A model generated the notes under the pieces. That model had not been told where the DNA came from and searched no databases. It worked only from the letters and a program-made list of their open reading frames with translations. From Stenotrophomonas maltophilia (GTDB lineage Bacteria; Pseudomonadota; Gammaproteobacteria; Xanthomonadales; Xanthomonadaceae), in assembly GCF_002799155.1 (NCBI RefSeq), contig NZ_NERD01000002.1, forward strand, positions 372,001 through 436,000: a stretch of 64,000 nucleotides of DNA, given 5' to 3'. Below are positions 49,790-61,135 of the stretch, in pieces. A program made the translations under genes and the position numbers. The first letter of the stretch is position 1; each line of letters starts with the position of its first letter.

Positions 49790-51670
49790 ATGAACTACGA
49801 GGAAACCTACCGTCGCTCGATCGACGAGCCGGAGGCCTTCTGGGGCGAGGAAGCCAAGCGCATCCATTGGCACACACCGCCGCAGCAGGTGCTCGACTAC
49901 AGCAATCCGCCGTTCCGGCGCTGGTTCGTCGGCGGCGAGACCAATCTCTGCTACAACGCGGTCGATCGGCACCTGGCCGAGCGTGCCGAGCAGCTTGCGC
50001 TGGTCGCTATTTCCACCGAGACCAACAGCACCCGCGAGATCACTTACCGCCAGCTGTATCGCGAAGTGAACGACTTCGCCGCCGTGCTCAAGCATCTCGG
50101 CGTCGGTCACGGTGATCGTGTGGTGATCTACATGCCGAACATGGCCGAAGCCGTGTTCGCGATGCTGGCCTGCGCGCGCATCGGCGCCGTGCATTCGGTC
50201 GTGTTCGGTGGCTTTGCCGCGCACAACCTGGCGCTGCGCATCGACGACGCCAAGCCCAAGCTGCTGATCGCCGCCGATGCCGGCATGCGCGGTGGCAAAT
50301 TGATTCCGTACAAGCCGATGGTGGACGCCGCCTGCGCCGAAGCCACATCGCCACCGCCGCACGTGCTGATCGTGTCGCGCGGACTGGATGCCGCCGAACC
50401 ACGCGTGCCGGGCCGCGATGTGGAGTACGCCGAGCTGCGTGCGCAGATCGGTGAAGTCGATGTGCCGGTGCAGTGGCTGGAAGCGAGCGAGCCGAGCTAC
50501 CTGTTGTATACCTCCGGCACCACCGGCAAGCCGAAGGGTGTGCAGCGCGATGTCGGCGGCTACGCGGTGGCGATGGCACAGTCGATGGAAACCGTGTTCG
50601 ACTGCAAGCCGGGACAGGTGATGTTCTCCACTTCCGATGTCGGCTGGGCGGTAGGCCATTCCTACAATGTGTACGGCCCGCTGATCGGCGGCTGCACCTC
50701 GCTGCTGTACGAAGGGCTGCCGACCAACCCGGACCCCGGCATCTGGTGGGCGCTGTGCGAGCAGTACAACGTGCGCACGATGTTCTCATCGCCCACCGCC
50801 ATCCGCGTGCTGAAGAAGCACGACGCGGATTTCATCCATCGCCACGACCTGCGCGCGCTGAAGTACCTGTTCCTGGCGGGCGAACCGCTGGACGAACCGA
50901 CGGCGCACTGGATCAGCGAAGCGCTCGGCAAGCCGATCATCGACAACTACTGGCAGACCGAAACCGGTTGGCCGGCGCTGACCCTGCTGCCGGGCCTGGA
51001 GATGAAGCCGGTGCGCTTCGGTTCACCGGGCTTCCCCAACCTTGGTTACCGGATGAAGGTGATCGACGAGAACACCGGCGAGGAAGTCGCCCCGGGGCAG
51101 AAGGGTGTGCTGGTGGTGTCGCCGCCCTTGCCGCCGGGCTGCATGAGCACGGTGTGGAACGACGACAACCGATTCCTGCAGAGCTACTTCAGCCACTTCA
51201 AGGAACTGCTGTACAGCTCGCTGGACTGGGCGATCCGCGACGACGATGGTTACACCTTCATCCTTGGCCGTACCGACGATGTGATCAACGTGGCCGGGCA
51301 TCGGCTGGGCACGCGCGAGATCGAGGAGGCCATCTCCAGCCATCCACGCGTGGCGGAGGCCGCTGTGATCGGGGTCAAGGACGAACTGAAGGGGCAGGTG
51401 CCGCTGGTATTCGTCACCCTCAAGCAGGGGCTGGATGGCGAGGATCCGGCGGCGCTGGTAGCCGAGATGATGGCCACGGTGACCACCTCGCTTGGTGCGG
51501 TGGCGCGCCCGGCGCACGTGCACGTGGTCAACGCGCTGCCCAAGACCCGTTCCGGCAAGCTGCTGCGGCGCTCGTTGCAGGCGCTGGCCGAGCAGCGCGA
51601 CCCGGGTGACCTGTCCACACTGGACGACCCCAGCGCGCTGGAGGAGATCCGCCGGGCGCTGGGCCGTTGA
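49790..51670 (+). CDS. prpE: Propionyl-CoA synthetase
   Basis: 626 residues from ATG 49790 (MNYEETYRRSIDEPEAFWGE). ANL-superfamily AMP-binding motif YTSGTTGKPKG, the ACS-type YWQTETGWPALTLLPGLEMK and hinge LGRTDDVINVAGHRLGTREI, and the C-terminal catalytic Lys in KTRSGKLLRRSL. PrpE-like N-terminal and SNPPFRRWFVGGETNLCYNA blocks favour propionate over acetate. It activates propionate (and perhaps acetate) to the acyl-CoA. No prpBCD genes are adjacent. Confidence 0.93.
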   Translation: MNYEETYRRSIDEPEAFWGEEAKRIHWHTPPQQVLDYSNPPFRRWFVGGETNLCYNAVDRHLAERAEQLALVAISTETNSTREITYRQLYREVNDFAAVLKHLGVGHGDRVVIYMPNMAEAVFAMLACARIGAVHSVVFGGFAAHNLALRIDDAKPKLLIAADAGMRGGKLIPYKPMVDAACAEATSPPPHVLIVSRGLDAAEPRVPGRDVEYAELRAQIGEVDVPVQWLEASEPSYLLYTSGTTGKPKGVQRDVGGYAVAMAQSMETVFDCKPGQVMFSTSDVGWAVGHSYNVYGPLIGGCTSLLYEGLPTNPDPGIWWALCEQYNVRTMFSSPTAIRVLKKHDADFIHRHDLRALKYLFLAGEPLDEPTAHWISEALGKPIIDNYWQTETGWPALTLLPGLEMKPVRFGSPGFPNLGYRMKVIDENTGEEVAPGQKGVLVVSPPLPPGCMSTVWNDDNRFLQSYFSHFKELLYSSLDWAIRDDDGYTFILGRTDDVINVAGHRLGTREIEEAISSHPRVAEAAVIGVKDELKGQVPLVFVTLKQGLDGEDPAALVAEMMATVTTSLGAVARPAHVHVVNALPKTRSGKLLRRSLQALAEQRDPGDLSTLDDPSALEEIRRALGR

Positions 51671-51674
51671 CCAG

Positions 51675-51739
51675 GTAGCGCCGGCCGCTGGCCGGCACCC
51701 CCATCGATCCCCAGGTTGCCGGCCAGCGACCGGCACTAC
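51675..51739. repeat. Inverted REP pair after prpE
   Basis: A GTAG-headed 23-mer at 51675-51697 (GTAGCGCCGGCCGCTGGCCG...) faces its near-exact inverse at 51717-51739 across 19 nt. It probably forms a long 3-prime hairpin. Confidence 0.78.
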
Positions 51740-51886
51740 TCTGCGCACTTGCGCTAAGCTCGGCCTGTCATCGACCTGCAACACGCGGCGCGCGCCGGGG
51801 AACGCGCGTGCCGCCCGGGGATGGCACCCAGGGGGGCGTGCCCGCGAGGGTGCGCTGGCATTGCGCATCAAGGGAGGGGGGAGGCA

Positions 51887-52390
51887 ATGGCATTGCTGCA
51901 CGCCAAGACGGCTGCTGGCCGTCAGGAAATCGAAGACCGTAGCCGGCGCCTGCCGGCGGCACTGCGTTCAATCCTGCTGATGGTCGATGGCCATCGCGAC
52001 GACACCGAGCTGCGTGGCCTGTTCGAAGGCCTGCGCGCACCACCCGATGCATTGGAACAGCTGGCCGCACAAGGCCTGATCGAAGTGATCGGCGGAAGCG
52101 CAGAGGTGGCGCCGGCGCGTGGTATCAGCACCGGCCGCGAACAGGATCCGGCGCTGTACCAGCAGTTGTATGCTGCGATGAGCGAGGCGGTGCGCCGCCA
52201 CCTGGGCCTGAAGGGCTACTTCATGCAGTTGAAGATCGAACGCTGCACCGATGCGCTGGCGCTGGAGCGCTTGTGCCCGGAACTGCTGACGGCGGTGGGC
52301 AAGGCGCGCAGCCCGGCATTGGCGCAGCGCTGGTGGCAGGAAACCCAGGCGGCCCTGGTGAACGCTGGCACTGAGGTCGTGCAGGCCTGA
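51887..52390 (+). CDS. Uncharacterised protein with winged-helix-like N-terminus
   Basis: 167 residues from ATG 51887 (GGGGAGGC upstream). Not recognised with certainty. MALLHAKTAAGRQEIEDRSR and LPAALRSILLMVDGHRDDTE are followed by LRAPPDALEQLAAQGLIEVI, a pattern seen in small proteins where it forms a helix-turn-helix-like fold. The second half (YQQLYAAMSEAVRRHLGLKG, LALERLCPELLTAVGKARSP) is alpha-helical. No signal peptide or membrane segment. It precedes the SUFU-domain gene by 46 nt on the same strand, so the two may be one operon. Confidence 0.75.
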   Translation: MALLHAKTAAGRQEIEDRSRRLPAALRSILLMVDGHRDDTELRGLFEGLRAPPDALEQLAAQGLIEVIGGSAEVAPARGISTGREQDPALYQQLYAAMSEAVRRHLGLKGYFMQLKIERCTDALALERLCPELLTAVGKARSPALAQRWWQETQAALVNAGTEVVQA

Positions 52391-52436
52391 GCCACCGCGT
52401 AAAGTGATCGGTTCACTTCCCCACAAGGAGTCCCGC

Positions 52437-53492
52437 GTGCAGGACGACCACGACGACACCGACACCCCAGGCTGGGACGCGATCAATGCGGCGCTGGCGC
52501 CGCTGTATGCCGGCCAGGAGCCGCGCCACTTCGGCACCGCGCTGCCGTACACGCTCGGTGGCCAGGATCCGCTGGATGGCATCAGCGTGTACTGGGCGGA
52601 AACGCCGATCCCGCACTGGCACTACATCACCTACGGCTTCTCCGAGCTGTACGCCAAGGAGAGCAGTGATGTCGCCGCCAGCGGCTATGGTTTCGAGCTG
52701 ACCTTCCGCCTCGCTGCCGAAGCCGGTGAGAACGCCGGCAGCACGCCGCCGGTGTGGCCGATGAACCTGCTGCAGAACCTGGCGCGCTATGTGTTCGGCA
52801 GTGGCAACGTGTTCGAGGATGGCCACCACCTCAACGCCAACGGTCCCATTGCGCTGGAGACCGGCACGCGGCTGTGCCATCTGGCCTTCATCGCCGACCC
52901 GCAGCTTCCCGCGCGCGATACCGCCAACGGTCACCTGCTGTTCCTGCAGTTGGTCGGGCTGACGGATGAGGAGATGGAGGCGGTCAAGCGCTGGTCGACG
53001 CGCGGCGTGCTGCAGGCACTGCAGCCGGCGATGCCGCTCTGGATCAGCGACCTGCATCGCAGCAACTTGCTGGAAGATCCGGCACTGGCGGCACAGGTGC
53101 AGGCCGGCAGCGAGCGTGAGGGCTCCAGCACCGGCATGCTGTTCATCGAGACGCTGGACTGGCGGCAGGAGGCGGGCGCCACCACGCTGGTGCTCGGTGC
53201 CGGCCAGGTGGCCAGCGTATGCGAGCTGCTGCCGCTGCGCCTGCGCCACGGCAAATCGCTGGAGCTGGCCAGCCGCGAGCGCCAGTGGGAATTCATACCG
53301 GCCGCGCGCGGTGACGCCGGCGTGGTGTCGGCAGACAGCGCGCGCTGGGCGCTGGATGAGACGGGGCTGCAGGCCCTGGCGGGCGTGCGCGCCGAGCGCG
53401 GCATCTACCCGGTGGCGGGGGCACTGCGCATTGAAGTGGTGCCGACCTACCTGCGCGATGCCAAGGGCGAAGTGATCCGCCAGATCGGCTGA
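52437..53492 (+). CDS. Suppressor-of-fused (SUFU) domain protein
   Basis: 351 residues from GTG 52437, preceded by AAGGAG at good spacing. The SUFU fold is shown by GWDAINAALAPLYAGQEPRH, YTLGGQDPLDGISVYW, HYITYGFSELYAKESSDV, GYGFELTFRLAAEAGENAGS and HHLNANGPIALETGTRLCHL. The C-terminal part continues with LEDPALAAQVQAGSEREGSS. In bacteria SUFU proteins are often linked to immunity against toxins, but many are stand-alone; no toxin gene is nearby. Function here unknown. Converges on the GST gene across a GGGGTCAG hairpin. Confidence 0.88.
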   Translation: MQDDHDDTDTPGWDAINAALAPLYAGQEPRHFGTALPYTLGGQDPLDGISVYWAETPIPHWHYITYGFSELYAKESSDVAASGYGFELTFRLAAEAGENAGSTPPVWPMNLLQNLARYVFGSGNVFEDGHHLNANGPIALETGTRLCHLAFIADPQLPARDTANGHLLFLQLVGLTDEEMEAVKRWSTRGVLQALQPAMPLWISDLHRSNLLEDPALAAQVQAGSEREGSSTGMLFIETLDWRQEAGATTLVLGAGQVASVCELLPLRLRHGKSLELASRERQWEFIPAARGDAGVVSADSARWALDETGLQALAGVRAERGIYPVAGALRIEVVPTYLRDAKGEVIRQIG

Positions 53493-53520
53493 GCGGATCG
53501 ATGGAACCGATGGAACCGAT

Positions 53521-53559
53521 GGGGTCAGATCCGTTCGCCACGCGAGCGGCTCTGACCCC
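53521..53559. repeat. GGGGTCAG hairpin repeat, copy 1
   Basis: GGGGTCAGATCCGTTCGC and GCGAGCGGCTCTGACCCC around CAC; outer GGGGTCAGA/TCTGACCCC pairs perfectly and the inner CCGTTCGC/GCGAGCGG pairs with one G-T. It lies between two convergent genes, as does copy 2 (62404-62442), so a bidirectional terminator or RNA-stabilising role is plausible. Preceded by tandem ATGGAACCG. Confidence 0.7.
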
Positions 53560-53569
53560 CAGGTCAGGC

Positions 53570-54181
53570 TCAGGCCAGCCCTTCGGCCTTCAGCGCGGCC
53601 TGCACGCCGGCATCGGCGTCCATGCGCGCCTTGTAGGCGGCCAGGTTGTCCAGGCCGGACAGGTCGACCTTGGTGCCGGCGGCCCAGCGCAGGGTGATGT
53701 AGAAGTACGGGTCGGCAAAGCTGCGGAAGCCGGCCAGCCAGGGCTTGTCGGCCAGCTGCTTGTCAGCGGTCTCGAACAGGCCACGCAGGCGCTTGTGCGC
53801 GGCGGCGCGGATCGCATCGAACTGGCTCTCGTCGGCGATGAACTTGCCTGGCGCGAACAGCGGCGAGAAGGCCGGGTGCACGTCGGAATTGACGAAGGCC
53901 AGCCAGCGGGTGGCTTCGGCGCGCTGACGCGGGCTGCCATCGCCGCCGAGGCCGGCGTGCGGGAAGCTGTCGGCGATGTAGCCCATGATCGCGGCGTTCT
54001 GCAGCAGCACGAAGTCGCCGTCTACCAGTGCGGGAACGGCGCCGGCCGGATTGATCTTGAGGAATTCCGGACCCTTCAGGGTGTCCTTGTTCAGCAGTTC
54101 AACCTCGAACGGCTGGCCGGTCCACTGCAGGGCGATGTGGTCGGCGGTGGAACAGGCACCGGGCTTGCTGTACAGCTTCAT
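53570..54181 (-). CDS. Glutathione S-transferase, beta class
   Basis: 203 residues from ATG 54179-54181. MKLYSKPGACSTADHIALQW has the beta-class Cys10; NPAGAVPALVDGD gives the cis-Pro glutathione site of the thioredoxin-like domain (about 1-80), followed by the helical domain with PWLAGFRSFADPYFYITLRW. Detoxifying cytoplasmic enzyme; substrate unknown. Confidence 0.94.
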   Translation of the reverse strand: MKLYSKPGACSTADHIALQWTGQPFEVELLNKDTLKGPEFLKINPAGAVPALVDGDFVLLQNAAIMGYIADSFPHAGLGGDGSPRQRAEATRWLAFVNSDVHPAFSPLFAPGKFIADESQFDAIRAAAHKRLRGLFETADKQLADKPWLAGFRSFADPYFYITLRWAAGTKVDLSGLDNLAAYKARMDADAGVQAALKAEGLA

Positions 54182-54265
54182 GGGAACTCCAGGTGATGCG
54201 GGCGGGAAACGCCCACTATCCCAGAGCCTGGCGGCGGGCGGCAACGCTGCCGCCAGCACGGATCG

Positions 54266-54724
54266 TTACGACTGCCGCGGCTTGAGGTTCTGCACCTTGT
54301 AGAAGGTGTGATCGCCGATGGTGGCCACCTGGTAGGCGTTGCGCCAGTTCGGGCTGGCGATGGCCAGCGCGGCGAAGTGGCTGGCACCGGGCACGATCTC
54401 GCGGCGCTCGCCGGCCGGCAGCGCCCAGTTGCGCTCGGCGTCGAAGGCCACGTTCATCGCCTCGCTCCAGGCCGCGTCGTTGCCCAGCTGGGTGCCGGGT
54501 GAGACGATGGTCGGCGCGAACTGCTTGCGTGCGGTGACCACCTGGCACATCGAGTCGCCCCACAGGCCACTGTCGAGACGGCGCAGTGCGACCTCGGCGA
54601 CGGCCTGCTGGCCACGCAGGGTCTGGTCGCGGGCTTCCAGGTAAACGGTGGTGCTCAAACACAATGAATCAGCGGCCGGCTGCGGCAACAACTGCGACAG
54701 CCAGAGAATCCAGGCCAGTTTCAT
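54266..54724 (-). CDS. SleB-like cell-wall hydrolase, exported
   Basis: 152 residues from ATG 54722-54724, signal peptide MKLAWILWLSQLLPQPAADS. TTVYLEARDQTLRGQQAVAE has the catalytic Glu of the Hydrolase_2/SleB lytic family, and PGASHFAA and IGDHTFYKV are conserved later blocks. It probably cuts peptidoglycan in the periplasm. The long upstream extension (to 54844) has no signal peptide and is rejected. Confidence 0.85.
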   Translation of the reverse strand: MKLAWILWLSQLLPQPAADSLCLSTTVYLEARDQTLRGQQAVAEVALRRLDSGLWGDSMCQVVTARKQFAPTIVSPGTQLGNDAAWSEAMNVAFDAERNWALPAGERREIVPGASHFAALAIASPNWRNAYQVATIGDHTFYKVQNLKPRQS

Positions 54725-55020
54725 ATAACTCCTTGCTCCGTATGGGCCGCACACTCCGGTTCCGGCCGCAGGGCGACAGGAGGCGGGGCACGACTTGGCG
54801 TCATGGGGAGGCGGCCATCGGGGCCGCCCCGTGGGCAGCCCCAAAAGAAACGATCAGTACCGATCGAGGGGCTGCGCCGGCTCACCGGAAACTGGCTGGT
54901 GAGCGGAAAGATGGCGCAAGGTAGGGGGGCGTAGCCGAACGCATCGTGAACCGCTCGGCTTGACATTCAGGTTCAACGGGGGTGACGAAAATCACATTCC
55001 GCCCCCCATTCAGGCGCTTG
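54725..55020. other. Intergenic region between the SleB-like and fadH genes
   Basis: 296 nt, no gene seen. It contains GGCGGCC-ATCG-GGGCCGCC (about 54810-54828) and GCTCACC...GGTGAGC (about 54880-54904). It must hold the promoter of the SleB-like gene and the end of the fadH transcript; no consensus promoter stands out. Confidence 0.5.
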
Positions 55021-57794
<2,774 letters not shown>

Positions 57795-57922
57795 GGCGAC
57801 GCTCGGGGGGAGGAATCTGTTTCCACCGTATCCCCGTTCTTGCTTGGTCCATAGATACAGATGCCGGTCAATCCACCGCTACAGGCAGGGTCCAGCCTGC
57901 CGGTGGGGCGCTGCATGAGGCG

Positions 57923-58942
57923 TCAGTCGTCCCAGCCCACCAGCACCAGCTTGCCCACCGTGCGCCCACTGGCCAGGCGTTCATGCGCGATGTCCAGATT
58001 GGTGGCATTGATCGTGCCCAGCGTTTCACTGAGCGTGCCACGCAGCTGGCCGGCATCGATCATGCTGGCCGCGCGGCTGAGAATGCGGTGCTGCTCGATG
58101 CAGTCGGCAGTGGCGAAGCGCGAGCGCGCGAACATGAATTCCCAGTGGATGCCGATGCATTTGGCCTTGTAGGGATCGCCGATGCGCAGCGCGCCACGTG
58201 GCTCCACGATCAGGCCGACATGGCCCTGCGGTGCCAGCAGTTGGCCCAGCTCATCCCAGTAGTGATCGGTGTCGGCCAGATTGAGCGCAACCTGGACCGC
58301 ATCGATGCCCAGCGCCTGCAACTGTGGCTGCAGTGGCTGCCGGTGGTCGATCACGTGCGTGGCCCCCATCTGCCGGCACCAATCGATCGAGGCCTCGCGC
58401 GAGGCAGTGGCGATCACTTCGAAACCTGCATGGCGGGCCAGCTGGATCGCCATCGAGCCCACGCCGCCCGCGCCGCCGATCACCAGCAGGTGCTGGCCGC
58501 CATGGCGACGATCATCCAGGTGCAGGGGCATGCGCTGGAACAGCAGCTCCCAGGCGGTCAGCGTGGTCAGGGGCAGCGCGGCGGCGTCCGCGAAGTCGAG
58601 CGTGGTCGGCTTGCGGGCGACCAGGCGCTCGTCCACCCACTGGTACTGGGCGTTGCAGCCCGGCCGGGTCAGGTCGCCAGCGAAGTAGACCTCGTCGCCG
58701 GAGGCGAACAGGCTGGCCTCGTCACCGATGGCTTCGACCACACCGGCTGCGTCCCAGCCCAGCACCCGGGGAACGTCGAGTGTGGCCGGATCGGTGGCGG
58801 CCCGCTGCTTGCCGTCGACGGGGTTGACCGATACCGCTTCGATCCGGACCAGCAGGTCGCGGCCGCGTGGCGGCAGCGGCGGAGGCAGGAGGACATCACG
58901 CAGGGTAGGGGCGAATTCACGACTCAGGGCGACGGCTTTCAT
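57923..58942 (-). CDS. Zinc-type alcohol dehydrogenase-like oxidoreductase (MDR superfamily)
   Basis: 339 residues from ATG 58940-58942 (MKAVALSREFAPTLRDVLLP). GroES-like domain with RIEAVSVNPVDGKQRAA and VLGWDAAGVVEAIGDEASLF; Rossmann domain LLVIGGAGGVGSMAIQLARH. No catalytic-zinc Cys/His set is obvious, so despite the family name it resembles NADPH:quinone oxidoreductases. Substrate unknown. An in-frame extension to 59062 is rejected. Confidence 0.9.
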   Translation of the reverse strand: MKAVALSREFAPTLRDVLLPPPLPPRGRDLLVRIEAVSVNPVDGKQRAATDPATLDVPRVLGWDAAGVVEAIGDEASLFASGDEVYFAGDLTRPGCNAQYQWVDERLVARKPTTLDFADAAALPLTTLTAWELLFQRMPLHLDDRRHGGQHLLVIGGAGGVGSMAIQLARHAGFEVIATASREASIDWCRQMGATHVIDHRQPLQPQLQALGIDAVQVALNLADTDHYWDELGQLLAPQGHVGLIVEPRGALRIGDPYKAKCIGIHWEFMFARSRFATADCIEQHRILSRAASMIDAGQLRGTLSETLGTINATNLDIAHERLASGRTVGKLVLVGWDD

Positions 58943-59299
58943 CACGGCTCCGGCTGGGTTCGTGATCCCATCATAAGGTTCCTCACGTTTCCGCAAACCT
59001 GCTGAACCGTGTCCTGCAGCGCGTTGCGCAATATGTCGTTTTTGCCGCTTAAACTCCGTCAAACCCTTGCAGCGTGTGGGTCTTGCGGATTTTCATCATC
59101 CTGTATAGGGTTTCAACGTCGGACCGGCGGACGGTCGGGCGCAACACTTCACATGTTACGGGACTGTTAACATGGCCTTCACCCGCCTGAGCATAATGTT
59201 CGCGGCGGTGGCGTGCTGAATCGGCTGTCGTACATCGACGCACTAGTGCTGGCCCATGCCTCTACCGGTTTCATACCCCCGAAATAGGAGCTGTACTCA
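58943..59299. promoter_or_regulatory. Divergent intergenic region before the OmpA-family gene
   Basis: 357 nt, no gene. CATGTTA...TAACATG (59154-59176) is a 7-bp inverted repeat that covers a possible -35 TTAACA (59167-59172); CATAAT (59192-59197) is a possible -10, but the spacing is 19 nt. The palindrome could be an operator. Weak evidence for each motif alone. Confidence 0.4.
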
Positions 59300-60391
59300 A
59301 TGAACAAGAAGATCCTTACTGCCGCGCTGCTGGGCGGCCTGGCTTTCGCCCAGGCAGCTTCGGCGCAGGAGTTCGATGACCGCTGGTACCTGACCGGTTC
59401 GGCCGGCTTCAACTTCCAGGACAGCGACCGTCTGACCAATGACGCTCCGTTCGTGACCCTGGGCCTGGGTAAGTTCATCAGCCCGAACTGGTCGCTGGAC
59501 GGTGAGCTGAACTACCAGAACCCGAACTTCGACAGCAACCAGGACCTGAACTGGTCGCAGTACGGCGTCTCGCTGGACCTGCGTCGCCACTTCATCAAGG
59601 AAGGCCGCGGCTGGAACCCGTACATCGTCGGTGGCCTGGGCTACCAGAAGTCGGAAGAAGAGTACGCTGCGCTCGACAACAACGGCCCGCGCCAGCGTAA
59701 GGACGGCAATGTTGCCGCCAAGCTGGGCGTCGGCCTGCAGACCACCTTCGAGAAGCGTGTTGCTGTCCGCGCCGAAGTGGCCTACCGCGCTGACTTCGAC
59801 GACCAGAGCATCGCCGCACGTGACGAGAGCTGGTTCGGCGACGTGCTGGCTTCGGTCGGCGTCGTGATCCCGCTGGGCCCGGCTCCGGTCGCGGCTGCTC
59901 CGGCTCCGGCTCCGGTTGCCCCGAGCTGCGCCGACCTGGACGACGACGGTGACGGCGTCAACAACTGCGACGACAAGTGCCCGAACTCGCAGCCGGGTCA
60001 GACCATCGGTCCGGACGGTTGCCCGGTTCCGGTCTCCATCGACCTGAAGGGCGTCAACTTCGACTTCGACAAGTCGAACCTGCGTCCGGACGCCGTGGCG
60101 ATCCTGAGCGAAGCCACCGAGATCCTGAAGCGTTACCCGGATCTGCGCGTTGAAGTCGCCGGTCACACCGACTCGAAGGGTACCGACGCTTACAACCAGA
60201 AGCTGTCGGAGCGTCGTGCCACCGCCGTGTACAACTACCTGACCAAGAACGGCGTTGACGCCGGTCGCCTGGTCGGCCCGATCGGCTACGGCGAGAGCCG
60301 TCCGATTGCTCCGAACACCAACCCGGATGGTTCGGACAACCCGGAAGGTCGCGCCAAGAACCGTCGTACCGAGCTGAACGTCCAGAACTAA
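59300..60391 (+). CDS. OmpA-family outer-membrane protein
   Basis: 363 residues. Signal peptide MNKKILTAALLGGLAFAQAASA (22 residues), an eight-stranded barrel (about 23-190), an Ala/Pro hinge (APAPAPVAP), one thrombospondin type-3-like calcium motif (DLDDDGDGVNNCDDKCPNSQ) and a C-terminal OmpA domain with VNFDFDKSNLRPDAVAIL and VEVAGHTDSKGTDAYNQKLS, which binds peptidoglycan. It is OprF/OmpA-like, linking outer membrane and wall. A UUCG terminator follows. Confidence 0.95.
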   Translation: MNKKILTAALLGGLAFAQAASAQEFDDRWYLTGSAGFNFQDSDRLTNDAPFVTLGLGKFISPNWSLDGELNYQNPNFDSNQDLNWSQYGVSLDLRRHFIKEGRGWNPYIVGGLGYQKSEEEYAALDNNGPRQRKDGNVAAKLGVGLQTTFEKRVAVRAEVAYRADFDDQSIAARDESWFGDVLASVGVVIPLGPAPVAAAPAPAPVAPSCADLDDDGDGVNNCDDKCPNSQPGQTIGPDGCPVPVSIDLKGVNFDFDKSNLRPDAVAILSEATEILKRYPDLRVEVAGHTDSKGTDAYNQKLSERRATAVYNYLTKNGVDAGRLVGPIGYGESRPIAPNTNPDGSDNPEGRAKNRRTELNVQN

Positions 60392-60422
60392 GTTCTGACG
60401 CTCTGCAAGTAAGACACAGCAG

Positions 60423-60452
60423 GACCCGGCTTCGGCCGGGTCTTGTTGTTTC
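60423..60452 (+). terminator. Intrinsic terminator of the OmpA-family gene
   Basis: GACCCGGC, TTCG loop, GCCGGGTC, then TTGTTGTTTC. Eight-bp stem with a T-rich but interrupted tail. Confidence 0.8.
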
Positions 60453-60608
60453 TGCGGCCAGGAACCTGGATCTTCATGCGCGAGGGCAACCGTTCGTCGG
60501 GTTTTTGTCCATAAAACCAATGAGTTGCCGTATTCATTGAAAGTGGCGCTTGAAAGCTGGCGCGGCATTGCTAAACTCGCCGCGTCACTTCCTTCCGTGG
60601 ATGTCCTC

Positions 60609-61115
60609 ATGCTGCGCTCTGCATCGGCCGCCGTCCTGGCGCTGGCCCTGGTTCCCGCCGCCCACGCTGCGGTCGATTGCTCGGTCAACACCAGCGCGTC
60701 GCCGCTGCCGTTGCCGGCCACGACCATCGCACCGGTGGCCGACGAGCTGTACATCCGTGGCAACCAGCTTGGCATGCCGGCTGGCGTGTTGAGCAGCAAC
60801 TACGATCCATCGCAGTCGCTGGACCAGGTGCTGCAGCGCCTGCGCATCGACGGCTGCCAGAACATCGCCAAGGCCATCCCGAGCGCGCCGGCGGTGAAGC
60901 CGAACGATCCGGCGGCCTACAAGCCGCAGACCGAGTTCGACAACACGCCGTGGCGCTTCGACATGAGCCAGAACGGCAAGCGCATGACCGCCGAAGAATT
61001 CGATGCCTGGATGAAGGCGCGCGGCGTGCGCGTGGTCAAGGCGCGTCCGGCGCCGGTCGCCACTCCGGCTGCGGCCGAAGCACCGGCTGAGACCAAGCCG
61101 GTCGACAAGAAGTAA
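60609..61115 (+). CDS. Exported protein with C-terminal EFDAWMKA motif (paralogue 1)
   Basis: 168 residues from ATG 60609; signal peptide MLRSASAAVLALALVPAAHA. No known domain. Cys residues in VDCSVNTSA and DGCQNI may form a disulfide. The segment FDMSQNGKRMTAEEFDAWMK and ARGVRVVKARP closely matches the lipoprotein at 62027-62362, so both share a short C-terminal module followed by Ala/Pro/Lys-rich tails. Periplasmic location inferred. Function unknown. It precedes a pseudouridine synthase gene by 20 nt. Confidence 0.82.
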   Translation: MLRSASAAVLALALVPAAHAAVDCSVNTSASPLPLPATTIAPVADELYIRGNQLGMPAGVLSSNYDPSQSLDQVLQRLRIDGCQNIAKAIPSAPAVKPNDPAAYKPQTEFDNTPWRFDMSQNGKRMTAEEFDAWMKARGVRVVKARPAPVATPAAAEAPAETKPVDKK

Positions 61116-61135
61116 GCGCCGCGGGGAGCAGAGGC

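Noticed and set aside
54959-54964. TTGACA as a plus-strand promoter -35
   Set aside because: No acceptable -10 follows at 16-18 nt and no plus-strand gene lies downstream.
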